DNA from: [Ruminococcus] lactaris ATCC 29176
Lineage (GTDB): Bacteria > Bacillota > Clostridia > Lachnospirales > Lachnospiraceae
Length of the DNA: 64,000 nt
Direction of reading: 5' to 3'
Assembly (NCBI RefSeq): GCF_025152405.1
Contig: NZ_CP102292.1
Coordinates: forward strand, 1,612,001-1,676,000
Shown here: positions 35,389 through 45,111 of the stretch, in pieces
Numbering within the stretch: position 1 is the stretch's first letter
Layout of the letters: each line of letters begins with the position of its first letter
Translations under genes and position numbers: made by a program
The notes under the pieces: generated by a model
The model's database searches: none
Told to the model about the DNA's origin: nothing
The model's input: only the letters and a program-made list of their open reading frames with translations

Positions 35389-36927
35389 CTAATTCAAGGA
35401 TTCTCCGTCTTTCAATGTGCCACCCTCTTCAACAACATTTGCCAGATCTATAATCTCCTGAACAACATCTTCATCCGGATCCATGATAAATAACGGTATA
35501 TCTCCACTGGAATAACAATATCCTTTATCATTTGTTCCCGTAGCGGCAACTGACTGGATCGTCCATGTCGCATTCTTATTCAGTTGATACTTGATCAGTG
35601 AATTAATCTGTGCTTGGGATAAATTAGTCTCCACTTCACTGCTTACCTGATTCATGATCGTACCGGCTTTCAGAAGCATGGTCGGGGAAAGACACTTTCT
35701 GAGCATCGCGGTCAGAACTGCCTGCTGGTTCTTTCCTCTCTGATTATCTCCATCTGCAAGTGCATGACGTTCTCTTGAGAATGCCAGTGCCTGTTCGCCA
35801 TTCAGATGATTCCACCCCTCCTGAACATCCACAATACAACCGGACTCTGTTCCCGTCTGGAATGCAAGTTCTGAATATACATCAACTCCACCCAACGTAT
35901 CTACAATATCAATCAGGGACGTGAAGTTCAGTCTTGCATAATAGTTAATATCTGTCTCATATAACTCACCCAAGGTACGCATAGAGGCATCTATACCGTA
36001 AATTCCGGCATGTGTCAATTTATCTTTCTGTCCACCGGAAACTCCAGGAATCGGAACATAATAATCTCTCGGAGTCGTTACAAGCAGAATCTGATAGGTC
36101 TTTGGATTTACAACTGCGATCAGATTCACATCACTCCGGCTCGTCTCACTCACTTCACCATAGGTATCAATTCCACTGATATAAATGGTAAATGGTTCCT
36201 TGGTAATACTGTCATCTGTAGCACCCGAATTTCCAAAATCAAGCTGTACACGGATATCAAATGTATACAGGATCTTTATCTTCTTACTGAAATCCGTCAC
36301 ATTTTCTTCCATCAGGCTGGTGTATGCTCCATTATAAATAATAGCATCCACTTCCTCATCCAGAAGCTGCTGTGCCTGAGTCTGTACTGAATCACACTCT
36401 GTTGTCTGTATCTCCGAACCAATCTGCTTCTGAATATCAGATACTGCTGCCTGCATATTGTCAGATCCCTTGCTAAACTGAACACCAAACGTATAATCAG
36501 CCGCATCTTCCAGTGTCTCTGCCGGATCATCTGCCCTTACAGCAACGATCATCTTATCAACTTTATAATTTCCGCCGGTGATCCTGCTGATCATATCATT
36601 GGCTTCTGCCACATAATAAGATCCTATAAATAAGCAGAACGTTAATAATAAACTAAAAACTTTCCCAAACGTACCTTTCTTTCTTCTCGCAACCTGGGAA
36701 TTTAAAGTAATACACCAGAAGAAAAAAAGTAATACCGCTACAAGAATGAGATATTTTAACGGAATCATTCCCAAAAGATTCAGTACAATCATCAAAGCAA
36801 TACTTGCAATCGTCTGAATCACAATACATACCGTTCCAAACCGGTTTCTCTTTGATCTTTTTGACTCTTTCACTCTGCCTCTTCTGTTATGCGATGTATT
36901 TTTCGCTGTCTTTCGTTGTCTCTCCAT
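35389..36927 (-). CDS. LytR-CpsA-Psr (LCP) family glycopolymer ligase
   Basis: A 512-residue protein with a basic N-terminus, two to three TM segments in residues 27-110, an accessory domain at about 115-235, and the LCP domain at about 240-470. Motifs are RSDVNLIAVVNPKTYQILLVTTPRDYYV, DKLTHAGIYG, YYARLNFTSLIDIVDTLGGVDV and the arginine-containing ALAFSRERHALADGDNQRGKNQQAV. LCP enzymes move polymer from undecaprenyl pyrophosphate to peptidoglycan MurNAc. It would attach the product of this locus to the wall. Confidence 0.93.
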   Translation of the reverse strand: MERQRKTAKNTSHNRRGRVKESKRSKRNRFGTVCIVIQTIASIALMIVLNLLGMIPLKYLILVAVLLFFFWCITLNSQVARRKKGTFGKVFSLLLTFCLFIGSYYVAEANDMISRITGGNYKVDKMIVAVRADDPAETLEDAADYTFGVQFSKGSDNMQAAVSDIQKQIGSEIQTTECDSVQTQAQQLLDEEVDAIIYNGAYTSLMEENVTDFSKKIKILYTFDIRVQLDFGNSGATDDSITKEPFTIYISGIDTYGEVSETSRSDVNLIAVVNPKTYQILLVTTPRDYYVPIPGVSGGQKDKLTHAGIYGIDASMRTLGELYETDINYYARLNFTSLIDIVDTLGGVDVYSELAFQTGTESGCIVDVQEGWNHLNGEQALAFSRERHALADGDNQRGKNQQAVLTAMLRKCLSPTMLLKAGTIMNQVSSEVETNLSQAQINSLIKYQLNKNATWTIQSVAATGTNDKGYCYSSGDIPLFIMDPDEDVVQEIIDLANVVEEGGTLKDGESLN

Positions 36928-36949
36928 CTTAGAATTCCTTCACCTATTC

Positions 36950-37870
36950 CTATTTAAACAACCGGGATGGATAAATTCCCCTGGAAATCAATCTCTGAAT
37001 TGCTTCTGTTACCGTTGCTTTATCTTCCTGATAAGTCACACCAAACCACTGGTCATGAGACTTTAATACCCTGACTTCCAGTTGATGTTCACTCAGCAGC
37101 TCACCGATCAGGGTTGGCAACAGATACTCTGCTTTCAGATCCTCCGCTTCAGTCTTATTGAGGAAACTGTCAAACCTGCTCTTCAGAACTTCAAAGAACT
37201 CCGAAGTCATCCCCCACATATTCATGGAAACAGTTGCATCTGCATCAAGTTCTTTCACAATTCTTCCATCCGTCAGCACACCTGCTCCCTGTTCGGTTCT
37301 GGCGATATCATGCGTCTCTCTGATATCTGTAAGCATTCCGTTTTCACTGACCCTGCATATTCCTCTTGTCACTGTCCCGTTGTCACTCAATGTATTCTTC
37401 AAAACAAAACTAACCATACAAATCTGCATTATATCAGTCGGGCTTTTCTTTGTCAAATATTCAAAAGCTTCTCTGTATGCCTCTTTTCCATAATAATCAT
37501 CTGCATTGATCACCAGAAACGGAGAATCAACCACCTCTTTGCAGCAAAGAATTGCCTGTCCTGTTCCCCATGGTTTCTTTCTCTCAGCAAACTTGTCCTG
37601 ATATTGTTCAGGAATATCTTTTAATTCCTGATATGCATATGTCACTTCCACCTGCTTCTCGATCCGGTTGCCGATCACTTTTTTAAATTCTTCCTCAAGA
37701 TCTTTACGGATGACAAATACCACTTTATCAAATCCGGCTTCCATCGCATCGTAAATCGAATAATCCATAATGATCTCACCATTAGGGCCTACCGGTGCAA
37801 GCTGCTTGATACCTCCGCCAAACCTGCTTCCCATTCCCGCAGCCATGATTACCAGAGTTGCCTGACTCAT
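36950..37870 (-). CDS. Sugar-phosphate nucleotidyltransferase-like protein
   Basis: A 306-residue protein starting TLVIMAAGMGSRFGGGIKQLAPVGPNGE, the nucleotide-binding loop of the nucleotidyltransferase family, with FLVINADDYYGKEAY as the metal site. It probably makes an NDP-sugar or an NDP-alcohol for the surface polymer; the substrate cannot be told. ATG 37870 is chosen because the family motif begins there and GAGAGG is upstream; the longer frame to 37912 overlaps the HPr gene. It lies 22 bases upstream of the LCP gene. Confidence 0.83.
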   Translation of the reverse strand: MSQATLVIMAAGMGSRFGGGIKQLAPVGPNGEIIMDYSIYDAMEAGFDKVVFVIRKDLEEEFKKVIGNRIEKQVEVTYAYQELKDIPEQYQDKFAERKKPWGTGQAILCCKEVVDSPFLVINADDYYGKEAYREAFEYLTKKSPTDIMQICMVSFVLKNTLSDNGTVTRGICRVSENGMLTDIRETHDIARTEQGAGVLTDGRIVKELDADATVSMNMWGMTSEFFEVLKSRFDSFLNKTEAEDLKAEYLLPTLIGELLSEHQLEVRVLKSHDQWFGVTYQEDKATVTEAIQRLISRGIYPSRLFK

Positions 37871-37895
37871 CTCCTTGTATCCTCTCTTTCTTTTC

Positions 37896-38171
37896 TCACT
37901 CTCCCAAACCATCCATAACCAGTTGAAGCATTGCTTTCAGTGCCTCTGCCTCATCTTCACCTTCGCAGATGATCTCGATCTCATCTCCGCTTTTAACGCA
38001 TGCACCAAGCACGCTTAATACGCTTTTTGCATTTGCGGTGATCTCCTCATGGCGGAGTTCTTTGTGAACCGTTATCTTACTCTTGTACTGCATTGCTGTC
38101 TTGCAGAAAAGTCCCGCCGGTCTTAAATGCAGACCCGTCGGATTTTTAATTACAACTTTGCCGCTTACCAT
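37896..38171 (-). CDS. HPr family phosphocarrier protein
   Basis: A 91-residue protein with KNPTGLHLRPAGLFCKTA, placing the phosphorylatable histidine at residue 15, and ANAKSVLSVLGACVKSGDEIEI, placing the regulatory serine near residue 50. It has a good ribosome site (AGGAGAATCAGG). HPr carries phosphate from enzyme I to sugar permeases and in Firmicutes also controls carbon catabolite repression. No other PTS gene is in the window; whether it is the main HPr or a Crh-like paralogue cannot be decided. Confidence 0.88.
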   Translation of the reverse strand: MVSGKVVIKNPTGLHLRPAGLFCKTAMQYKSKITVHKELRHEEITANAKSVLSVLGACVKSGDEIEIICEGEDEAEALKAMLQLVMDGLGE

Positions 38172-38222
38172 CCTGATTCTCCTATTCTATCTGACTTTTC
38201 TTATGACTTTTTTAACTTTCCC

Positions 38223-39515
38223 TTATTGTTCCTTAAATAAATCCTGACTTTCTGAACTGTCCTGTTCTTCCTTCTCTGTCAGCGTCAGTTTCACTACTGC
38301 TTTCTCGCTCAGGCTCACTCCTGTCGGCAGATCTACATCAACCGGAACATCATACGTTCCCGGCTTTGTAAAATTCTGCAGATTAACTGAAACCGCATTG
38401 CTCACATCCAATGCCTCCAGCAGTTTCGGACTTCCTCTGAACGTGAGGATCACTTCTGCATCCGGCTCATAAGAAACCTGAAGGGAATCTGACAGATTCC
38501 GGATTTTGATCGAAGCTACCATAAAATCAACTGTCCGGGTTCCATCTTCCTCGATGGTTGCCGTTGCCGTCACATTCTTAGCTGCATCGTCTACCAGTGA
38601 AACTCCTTCCGGAAGATACTTGCTGATATCAATCGTCTTCTCCACTTTCTCAGTAGCTCCCTGTATGTTCATTTCCGAACCCGGAACTGTGATCTCCGTT
38701 ACATTCGCAAGAGCCGTACTTTTTCCACAGATCTGGACACTGGCAGGTTCACTGGTGCATCCCGTATAACGATATCCCTCTGCCGGCTCTCCTGACACAC
38801 TGAACTGTACCGGAACGCTCTTTTTCTGAAGAACTTCCACATCCACGGTAATTCCCTCACTTCCAAGGTTATTACTCAACTGGCTCTGACTGATGACGTT
38901 CTCTGCCGCATCATAAAGCACCAGTTCTGCCTCTACTTCCGTATCTTTTGAAAGTCCGTCCACATTGATCTTTGCTTCTGCCTTTTTAATCTGACTGATC
39001 TTGGATTCTGCACCGGTAATCGTAATCTTTTCCGGATTCACCTTCATTTCACCGGTCATATATCCATCTCTCGGAACTCCTGTCGCACTGACTGATAGCG
39101 TAAATACGGCTTTTCCGGTCTTTTCTGTCTTGATCTGGATATTTCTCGGAGACGCTTCTGCTGACTGATATTCCCCACTGTGTGATGGAATCGTGATCTT
39201 GATCGGAATCAGTCCTGTATGGGCATCCATTTCTTTAATATCCGCTGTTGCCACAATCTCATCTGATGAAATCTGCTGAATAACAGAACGTTTCGCATAA
39301 ACTACTACATTGACATTCTGCTCATCCAATACCGAATAAACTTCTCCGCCCTGCGTGATCACATCCTCATTCACAATCGTTACCGGAATATTTGCATACG
39401 TATTGGGTACAACCGGATTATCCACATTCGCCACAATCAGCCAGAGAAATGCAGCAAATACAAATGCAACTATTTTTAATGAAAGGTTTGTTGTCAGTTT
39501 ATACTTCTTGATCAT
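38223..39515 (-). CDS. cdaR: YbbR-domain regulator of diadenylate cyclase
   Basis: A 430-residue protein with one N-terminal TM helix (LSLKIVAFVFAAFLWLIVANVDNP) followed by several YbbR repeats of about 80 residues, e.g. YANIPVTIVNED and PVQFSVSGEPAEGYRYTGC. CdaR binds CdaA and tunes c-di-AMP synthesis from outside the membrane. The start at 39515 overlaps the cdaA stop as ATGA, with AAGGATGG upstream; an ATG 9 bases earlier is possible. Confidence 0.92.
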   Translation of the reverse strand: MIKKYKLTTNLSLKIVAFVFAAFLWLIVANVDNPVVPNTYANIPVTIVNEDVITQGGEVYSVLDEQNVNVVVYAKRSVIQQISSDEIVATADIKEMDAHTGLIPIKITIPSHSGEYQSAEASPRNIQIKTEKTGKAVFTLSVSATGVPRDGYMTGEMKVNPEKITITGAESKISQIKKAEAKINVDGLSKDTEVEAELVLYDAAENVISQSQLSNNLGSEGITVDVEVLQKKSVPVQFSVSGEPAEGYRYTGCTSEPASVQICGKSTALANVTEITVPGSEMNIQGATEKVEKTIDISKYLPEGVSLVDDAAKNVTATATIEEDGTRTVDFMVASIKIRNLSDSLQVSYEPDAEVILTFRGSPKLLEALDVSNAVSVNLQNFTKPGTYDVPVDVDLPTGVSLSEKAVVKLTLTEKEEQDSSESQDLFKEQ

Positions 39516-40378
39516 CTGTGCCATCCTTTCCTTATAGTGAATTTCTTCTTTTTAGGATCGGAATTTCTATATTGAATCTGGCTCAGTTCTTTTCTGAGTT
39601 CCTCTGCATTGATTCCCCTGGATAATCTGCCGCCGCTTGCAACTGAAACCAGTCCCGTCTCTTCCGATACTACGATCACCAGTGCATCACATACCTCACT
39701 CATACCCAGAGCTGCACGATGTCTCGTTCCAAGATCCTTACTGATTGTCATATTATCAGACAACGGCAGATAACAGGTTGCCGAAGTAATACGGTTTCCT
39801 CTGATGATCACGGCTCCGTCATGCAGTGGCGTATTATGTTCAAATATATTGATCAGCACCTGGGAAGACACTTTACAGTCAAGCTCAATTCCCGTCATTT
39901 CATATTCCGTCAACTGGATTGCCTGCTCTACGACGATCAAAGCACCCGTACAGACACTTCCCATCTCATAACACGCACGTACGATTCCTTCCATCGTCTC
40001 ATCTGAGAACCGTTCATTTTCCCTGTTCTTATCAAAGGGATTAATATTACTGAACAGATTCTTTTCGCCAAGTTTCTCCAAAGCCCTTCTCAGTTCCGGC
40101 TGAAATACAACAACCGCCGCAACTGCCAGAACATTGATCGATGCCTTTGCCAGGTACAGGATCGTATTCATCTGAAAGATCCACGCTACAAGAATAAACG
40201 CACCAAGCATAAGGATGCCGCGTAACAGCATCCATGCTTTTGTATTCTTGATCCACAGCATGATCTCATACACGATCACTGTAATGATCAGAATTTCAAT
40301 GATATCAATAATCTGTATATGTGGAAAATACATTCCATTTGTATAATTACTTATAAACGTTCTAATTCCAGCTAACAT
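39512..40378 (-). CDS. cdaA: Diadenylate cyclase CdaA
   Basis: A 288-residue protein: three TM helices in residues 25-95, then the DAC domain at about 100-265. HDGAVIIRGNRI holds the DGA motif (187-189) and LGTRHRAALGMSE the RHR motif (219-221), both needed to condense two ATP into c-di-AMP. The pairing with cdaR is standard in Firmicutes, where c-di-AMP controls potassium and wall homeostasis; glmM, often third in the operon, is not here. Confidence 0.95.
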   Translation of the reverse strand: MLAGIRTFISNYTNGMYFPHIQIIDIIEILIITVIVYEIMLWIKNTKAWMLLRGILMLGAFILVAWIFQMNTILYLAKASINVLAVAAVVVFQPELRRALEKLGEKNLFSNINPFDKNRENERFSDETMEGIVRACYEMGSVCTGALIVVEQAIQLTEYEMTGIELDCKVSSQVLINIFEHNTPLHDGAVIIRGNRITSATCYLPLSDNMTISKDLGTRHRAALGMSEVCDALVIVVSEETGLVSVASGGRLSRGINAEELRKELSQIQYRNSDPKKKKFTIRKGWHR

Positions 40379-40419
40379 AAAAGTTACACCGCCTTACTTT
40401 TCTCCCGGTTACCGGTTCA

Positions 40420-41490
40420 TTACGGCTGTCTCTTATTTGGATCGTTATCCAGTCCTAATTCCCGGCTCAGGCTCTGCGTAAGCAGGAGATCATCGGTTCT
40501 TCGTTTCACTTCTTCCCACTCCGTTTCCTGTTCCTCCTGCTCTCCCACATCTTTATCTTCTTTTTCCTGCGTATGCTCAGTAATATGCTTTACTGTCTTC
40601 TCCGGGGTTGCAACAACAACCTTTGGAACAGCCTTTACATAATAATAGTATTCGTCATCCTCAAACTGTACTCTCTCGGTTCTTGAATAATCCACCGAAA
40701 AGAAAACCAGTTCCAATACAAATCCAAGAAGGATTCCGATAATCGAACTCAGAATGATCGTTCCATAAGAAATATGAAGTTCTAATACCATATTTCCCGC
40801 TGTCGCAATGATTATGCATACCGCTCCCCCTGCAAAAGATGCAATCTTCCACGCATGATCCACCGCACGGCTGCGGATCAGATTCACAACCAGTACTCCG
40901 ATTGCTACAGCCAGTACCATCAGCCACATCTCTTTTCCAGCAATCACCTGCTTTGCAAAATTCATCAGACCATTTGTCAGCCCATCTGTCTCTTTTAATG
41001 CCGTAGCTGATCCCTTAACAAAATGAAGCATATAATAAGATATCACTCCACAGGATGCAGGTACAACCCACACCGGAGTTCCAAGAAGTCCAAACAGAAC
41101 CGGTATGATAAATGGAATCTTCAACGCACATGCCAATGCACTCACCAGGATCAGCCACGCTTTTTCCGGTGTAAATCTGAAATAAAAAATATACATCAGA
41201 AGGAAAATAACGGCTGATACGATTGCAATCGGCAATGACAATGTATAAAAATGTACCAGGATCAATGCCGTAGCCGCAAGTACCATAATAATCACAGGGA
41301 AAAAAGTGCAGACAACTGCAAGCCCTAATGTGCAGAAAATGGATGCGGCGTTCTTCATAAATCCAACATTGGAATTGATCTGCCAGAACACAAACAGTCC
41401 CAGCAGAAACTGTGCCGCCTTCTGGATATAAATAGAATAGGAAGCATAAATCTGCTTCAACCGTTCTCTTAATACAAGTATACTACTCAT
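40420..41490 (-). CDS. Conserved multi-pass membrane protein of unknown function
   Basis: I do not recognise a named family. The 356-residue protein has about eight hydrophobic segments in residues 18-270, and a cytoplasmic-looking acidic tail (about 275-356) with YYYYVKAVP, a run rich in Glu, and SRELGLDNDPNKRQP. It is 41 bases upstream of cdaA in the same direction and overlaps the next upstream gene by 8 bases, so it may belong to the c-di-AMP operon. Ribosome site AAAGGAG. A link to wall or ion homeostasis is only suggested by position. Confidence 0.72.
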   Translation of the reverse strand: MSSILVLRERLKQIYASYSIYIQKAAQFLLGLFVFWQINSNVGFMKNAASIFCTLGLAVVCTFFPVIIMVLAATALILVHFYTLSLPIAIVSAVIFLLMYIFYFRFTPEKAWLILVSALACALKIPFIIPVLFGLLGTPVWVVPASCGVISYYMLHFVKGSATALKETDGLTNGLMNFAKQVIAGKEMWLMVLAVAIGVLVVNLIRSRAVDHAWKIASFAGGAVCIIIATAGNMVLELHISYGTIILSSIIGILLGFVLELVFFSVDYSRTERVQFEDDEYYYYVKAVPKVVVATPEKTVKHITEHTQEKEDKDVGEQEEQETEWEEVKRRTDDLLLTQSLSRELGLDNDPNKRQP

Positions 41491-41899
41491 GCTCTGCTTT
41501 TCTCCTTTTGCTCACCTTTTCCAGTTTTACCAAACCTCTATAATAACTTCTTACATTCTCTTTTGCTTTCTGATGCTTCTTTTTATAAAAAGATCCAGCC
41601 CCGATTCCATACAAAATCAGTAACGCAAGATAGACTCCTACCACGATCACACCCAGCAATACCAGCTTTATAAACGTAAGATCCTCTAATAACGTATCTG
41701 ATGCACATACTGCAAATAATGCTGCTGCCAGTCCATATCCGATTGTGATCCCGATCAGCGTAATCCATTTTTTCAGGCTCGCATAATCCTTTTTATAATA
41801 TCCACTGATCTGTATATCCTTTTCTATCCCCTTTTTTTCGCAAATCGCAAGTTTCGTCATCAGACGTATCCTGTTCTCATCCAACATATCCGCGTCCAT
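41483..41899 (-). CDS. Small membrane protein of unknown function
   Basis: A 138-residue protein with a charged N-terminal part (ENRIRLMTKLAICEKKGIEKDI), two hydrophobic segments at about 50-95, and a basic coiled C-terminus (YYRGLVKLEKVSKRRK). No family recognised. It overlaps the next gene by 8 bases and lies just downstream of the 194-bp element at 41941. The start could also be at the ATG four codons in. Confidence 0.68.
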   Translation of the reverse strand: MDADMLDENRIRLMTKLAICEKKGIEKDIQISGYYKKDYASLKKWITLIGITIGYGLAAALFAVCASDTLLEDLTFIKLVLLGVIVVGVYLALLILYGIGAGSFYKKKHQKAKENVRSYYRGLVKLEKVSKRRKAEHE

Positions 41900-41940
41900 G
41901 CCCTCTCTTAAATAATTCCGTTCTTTTCTTAATTATATTT

Positions 41941-42134
41941 GATGCCAGGGTCAAAAGGTCTGACACCACGTGTGCTCGCACACTAGTGGTAGAATGACCT
42001 TGTGACCCGCCCCAATATGAGCATAAAAGTGGGGCGTAAGCACCACGATATGCGAATGTTGGGTAGGATTGTGGGAGCACGTAGTGCGTAACAATCCGTA
42101 GGTATCATAGTCAGGGGCTTTTGACCCTGGCATC
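41941..42134. repeat. 194-bp structured interspersed element, copy A (possible structured RNA or MITE)
   Basis: The ends are a perfect 17-bp inverted repeat, GATGCCAGGGTCAAAAG and CTTTTGACCCTGGCATC. Inside are a hairpin at 41957-41999, a long stem 42011-42018/42056-42063 carrying GCATA/TATGC and an inner hairpin (42029-42046, GTAA loop), and a hairpin at 42066-42097 with GCAC/GTGC tip. The element is flanked by the 8-bp direct repeat TTATATTT (41933-41940 and 42135-42142). Ungapped alignment with copy B gives about 35 differences in 194, many compensatory. Located between the comF-like gene and a small membrane protein gene. Confidence 0.85.
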
Positions 42135-42157
42135 TTATATTTTAGTATATCATATAC

Positions 42158-42844
42158 CTATCTTTCTTGTCCAATGCTTACCGTTAAAAAGTAGACATTT
42201 TGAACACCTGCTCTTTTTAATATTCCTGCAGCATGTTCCATCGTACTTCCTGATGTATAAATATCGTCAATCAGCAGGATATTTTCAGGAAAATCGCTGC
42301 TGCTCCTCACTGCAAATGCTCCCTGCAGTACTTCCATCCGCTCTTTTCTGTCAAACAGCTTCAGTGGGCGGGTATTCCTGATCCTCAGCAACCGATCCGT
42401 ACACACCGCAATCCCGGTTCTCTTTCCCAGTTCACGTGCCAGGATTTCCGCCTGATTATAGCCTCTTTTTCTTTTCCTTTTCCAGTGAAGCGGAATCGGC
42501 AGGATCAGCCCAATCTTCCACTCTTTCAGTTTCTTTTCATATTTTTCCGCCAGTTTTTCCGAAAAGACTGATCCATAACATCGTTTATTATGATACTTAA
42601 ATCGGTATAATGCATCCGATACCGGTTTCTGATGCAGCCAGAGGCTCCTTCCCTGTGTGATATAAGATTTCCTTTTTGCACAGTCCTCACAATATTCTGC
42701 CACTTCATCTTTCAGCATTTTCCCGCAACGCATGCAACGTGGTTCTCTGATCCATATCATTTTCTTTTCACAACGGCAGCAGATACTCTCTCCGACTTTT
42801 CCGCAAAAAATACATCGTCCGGGATAGAGCAGATTCAGAATCAC
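42158..42844 (-). CDS. comFC: ComF family phosphoribosyltransferase-like protein
   Basis: A 228-residue protein with an N-terminal zinc finger (CIFCGKVGESICCRC, CMRCGKMLKDEVAEYCEDC) and a phosphoribosyltransferase domain with GYNQAEILARELG and the PRPP loop ENILLIDDIYTSGSTM. ComFC homologues support DNA uptake during transformation, though in this group they occur also outside competence operons. Located 26 bases after the recD2-type gene in reading order. Confidence 0.92.
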   Translation of the reverse strand: MILNLLYPGRCIFCGKVGESICCRCEKKMIWIREPRCMRCGKMLKDEVAEYCEDCAKRKSYITQGRSLWLHQKPVSDALYRFKYHNKRCYGSVFSEKLAEKYEKKLKEWKIGLILPIPLHWKRKRKRGYNQAEILARELGKRTGIAVCTDRLLRIRNTRPLKLFDRKERMEVLQGAFAVRSSSDFPENILLIDDIYTSGSTMEHAAGILKRAGVQNVYFLTVSIGQER

Positions 42845-42870
42845 TGCCTTTACTTTTTTCCCGCTCTTTT

Positions 42871-45078
42871 TCAGAACTCTCCGATACGTTCTGCAAGACT
42901 GGTATATCTTTCCTGTTCGCTTTTGTTCCTGATCATTTCTTGAAATGTTGTATCACTCCCTATAATTGTAAGACATTTCTTGGCTCTCGTAACAGCAGTA
43001 TACAGAAGATTTCTGTTATATAATAATTTAGGCCCCGGCAAAAGAGGAAGAATCACTGCCGGATATTCACTTCCCTGGGATTTATGTACTGTGATCGCAT
43101 ATGCCAGTTCCAGCTCATCCACCATGTCAAATCCATATTTCACTTTTCTTCCTTCATCATACTCTACTTCTACCGTTTCTTTGTACTCATTGATTTCTGA
43201 GATCACACCCATGTCACCGTTGAAAACACCCATTCCTTTATCTACCGTCAGACCAAACCTGGTACAGATTTCCCATTCCAGTTGATAATTATTCTTTATC
43301 TGCATCACTTTGTCTCCTTCACGGAACAGCCTTCCGTTAATCTCCCGTTCCGTCTTTTTTTCGTCTGCCGGGTTCAGGTATTTCTGAAGGATCACATTCA
43401 TTCGTTCTACTCCCAGAAGACCTTTTCTTGTCGGTGTCATCACCTGGATCTCATTGGGATGTGCCTGCACATATTGCGGCAGTTTTCTCTGGATTAATGC
43501 AATGATTCCCCCTATGATCGTATCTGCCTCATCACATTTGACAAAGAAAAAATCTCTGCTCTTTTTATTTAATTCTACCGGTTCTCCTGCATTGATCTTA
43601 TGTGCATTCATGATAATATCACTCTCTCCTGCCTGCCGGAAAATCTTTGTCAGCGTCACAACATGAAATCGTTCTGAAGAAATAATATCTTTCAGAACAC
43701 TTCCCGGTCCGACGGATGGGAGCTGATCCACATCTCCTACCAGGATCAGTCTTGTTCCCTGTACTACTGCAGACAATAATGCATGCATCAGATTCAGATC
43801 CACCATAGACATTTCATCTATAATGATCACATCTGCCTCCAGTGGATTCTCCCGATTTCTCAAAAATCCGCCTGTACTCTCCTCCTCTGGATTTCCATTC
43901 ACTTCCAGCAGTCTGTGGATCGTCTGTGCCTCATATCCGGTTGCCTCAGTCATACGCTTTGCCGCACGTCCCGTCGGAGCCGCCAGAAGAATGCTCAATC
44001 CCTCGCTCTCGAAAAACTGGATCATTGTATTGATCGTCGTAGTCTTTCCTGTTCCCGGACCTCCGGTCAGGATCAGAAGTCCATGCTTGATCGACTCGAT
44101 CACCGCTTTATGCTGCAGCGGATCAAGTTCTATCTTTTCCTTTTCTTCCACAGCTCTCAGTCTTTTTTCCATCATATCTTCTGGCATCTGGCAATCAATA
44201 TCAAGATCGTTGAGCATTTTTGCCGTATTCAGTTCCATATAATAATAATGTGCAGGATAGACAATCACTTTTCCGTCTTTCTCTTTCATCACGGTCTTCC
44301 GCTCCATGCACAGATCCATAATATACTTTTCAATATCTTCTATTTCAATTCCAAGCAGAACCTTTGCCCTGCGTAAAAGTAATTCTTCAGGCAGATAGAT
44401 ATGCCCCTCTGCAACTGCCTGCTGCAAAATGTAAAACAATCCACTCCGGATCCTGTAATCTGAATCCGTATGAATCCCGATTCTTGCCGCGATCTCATCT
44501 GCGGTTCTGAATCCGACTCCCTCGATATCATCTGCAAGCCGATACGGATTTTCCTCCAGAATTTGATGCACCTTCATTCCATACCGTTGATAGATCTTTG
44601 CTGCAAGCTTGGTCGAAATTCCATATTTTTGCAGATAGATCATGGATTTTCTCATATCCTTTTTTTCTTCCATCTGCGAAGCGATCTCCATCGCCTTCCG
44701 TTCACTGATTCCCTTGATCTCTGCGAGCCGTTCCGGTTCTTCTTCTATAATACGGAATGTATCCTCCCTGAACTTTTTTACGATCCTTGAAGCCATGGTC
44801 TGACCGATTCCCTTAATCGCACCAGATCCAAGATAACGTTCGATGGAAACCAGATCTTCCGGTTCTTTCACGCGATATGCCGAAACTTTTAACTGATTGC
44901 CATATACGCTGTGATTCACGTATTCTCCTTCTAATTCCAACATTTCTCCTTCTGTGATGAAATTCAGATTCCCCACACACGTTACTTCTCCGTCTTCATT
45001 TTCCAAATGAAATACCGTATATCCATTTTCCTCATTCCGAAACACGATGTGCTCTACATATCCTGTTACTTTTTCCAC
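42871..45078 (-). CDS. recD2: RecD2-type superfamily 1 DNA helicase
   Basis: About 735 residues from GTG 45078 (EKVTGYVEHIVFRNEENGYTVF, the usual OB-fold start; AAGGAAC upstream). The longer frame to 45150 would cross the mreB terminator. Residues about 80-300 include helix-hairpin-helix repeats (GSGAIKGIGQTMASRIVKKF, LAEIKGISERKAMEIA, DDIEGVGFRTADEIA). Helicase motifs: Walker A LTGGPGTGKTTTINTM, DEXX IIIDEMSMVDL, motif III VGDVDQLPSVGPG, and the C-terminal YAITVHKSQGSEYPAVILP and LLYTAVTRAKKCL. A 5'-3' DNA helicase in repair, not part of RecBCD. Confidence 0.95.
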   Translation of the reverse strand: MEKVTGYVEHIVFRNEENGYTVFHLENEDGEVTCVGNLNFITEGEMLELEGEYVNHSVYGNQLKVSAYRVKEPEDLVSIERYLGSGAIKGIGQTMASRIVKKFREDTFRIIEEEPERLAEIKGISERKAMEIASQMEEKKDMRKSMIYLQKYGISTKLAAKIYQRYGMKVHQILEENPYRLADDIEGVGFRTADEIAARIGIHTDSDYRIRSGLFYILQQAVAEGHIYLPEELLLRRAKVLLGIEIEDIEKYIMDLCMERKTVMKEKDGKVIVYPAHYYYMELNTAKMLNDLDIDCQMPEDMMEKRLRAVEEKEKIELDPLQHKAVIESIKHGLLILTGGPGTGKTTTINTMIQFFESEGLSILLAAPTGRAAKRMTEATGYEAQTIHRLLEVNGNPEEESTGGFLRNRENPLEADVIIIDEMSMVDLNLMHALLSAVVQGTRLILVGDVDQLPSVGPGSVLKDIISSERFHVVTLTKIFRQAGESDIIMNAHKINAGEPVELNKKSRDFFFVKCDEADTIIGGIIALIQRKLPQYVQAHPNEIQVMTPTRKGLLGVERMNVILQKYLNPADEKKTEREINGRLFREGDKVMQIKNNYQLEWEICTRFGLTVDKGMGVFNGDMGVISEINEYKETVEVEYDEGRKVKYGFDMVDELELAYAITVHKSQGSEYPAVILPLLPGPKLLYNRNLLYTAVTRAKKCLTIIGSDTTFQEMIRNKSEQERYTSLAERIGEF

Positions 45079-45111
45079 GTCCGTTCCTTTTCTCCTTTTC
45101 CATTCAATAAC

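Noticed and set aside
41951-42133. A 60-residue minus-strand frame within the 194-bp element, with a similar frame in copy B (49223-49420) sharing HNPTQ-SHIV and HFYAHIG
   Set aside because: The similarity follows from DNA identity of the element. Differences between copies preserve RNA stems rather than the peptide, the C-terminal parts diverge, and no ribosome site is present.
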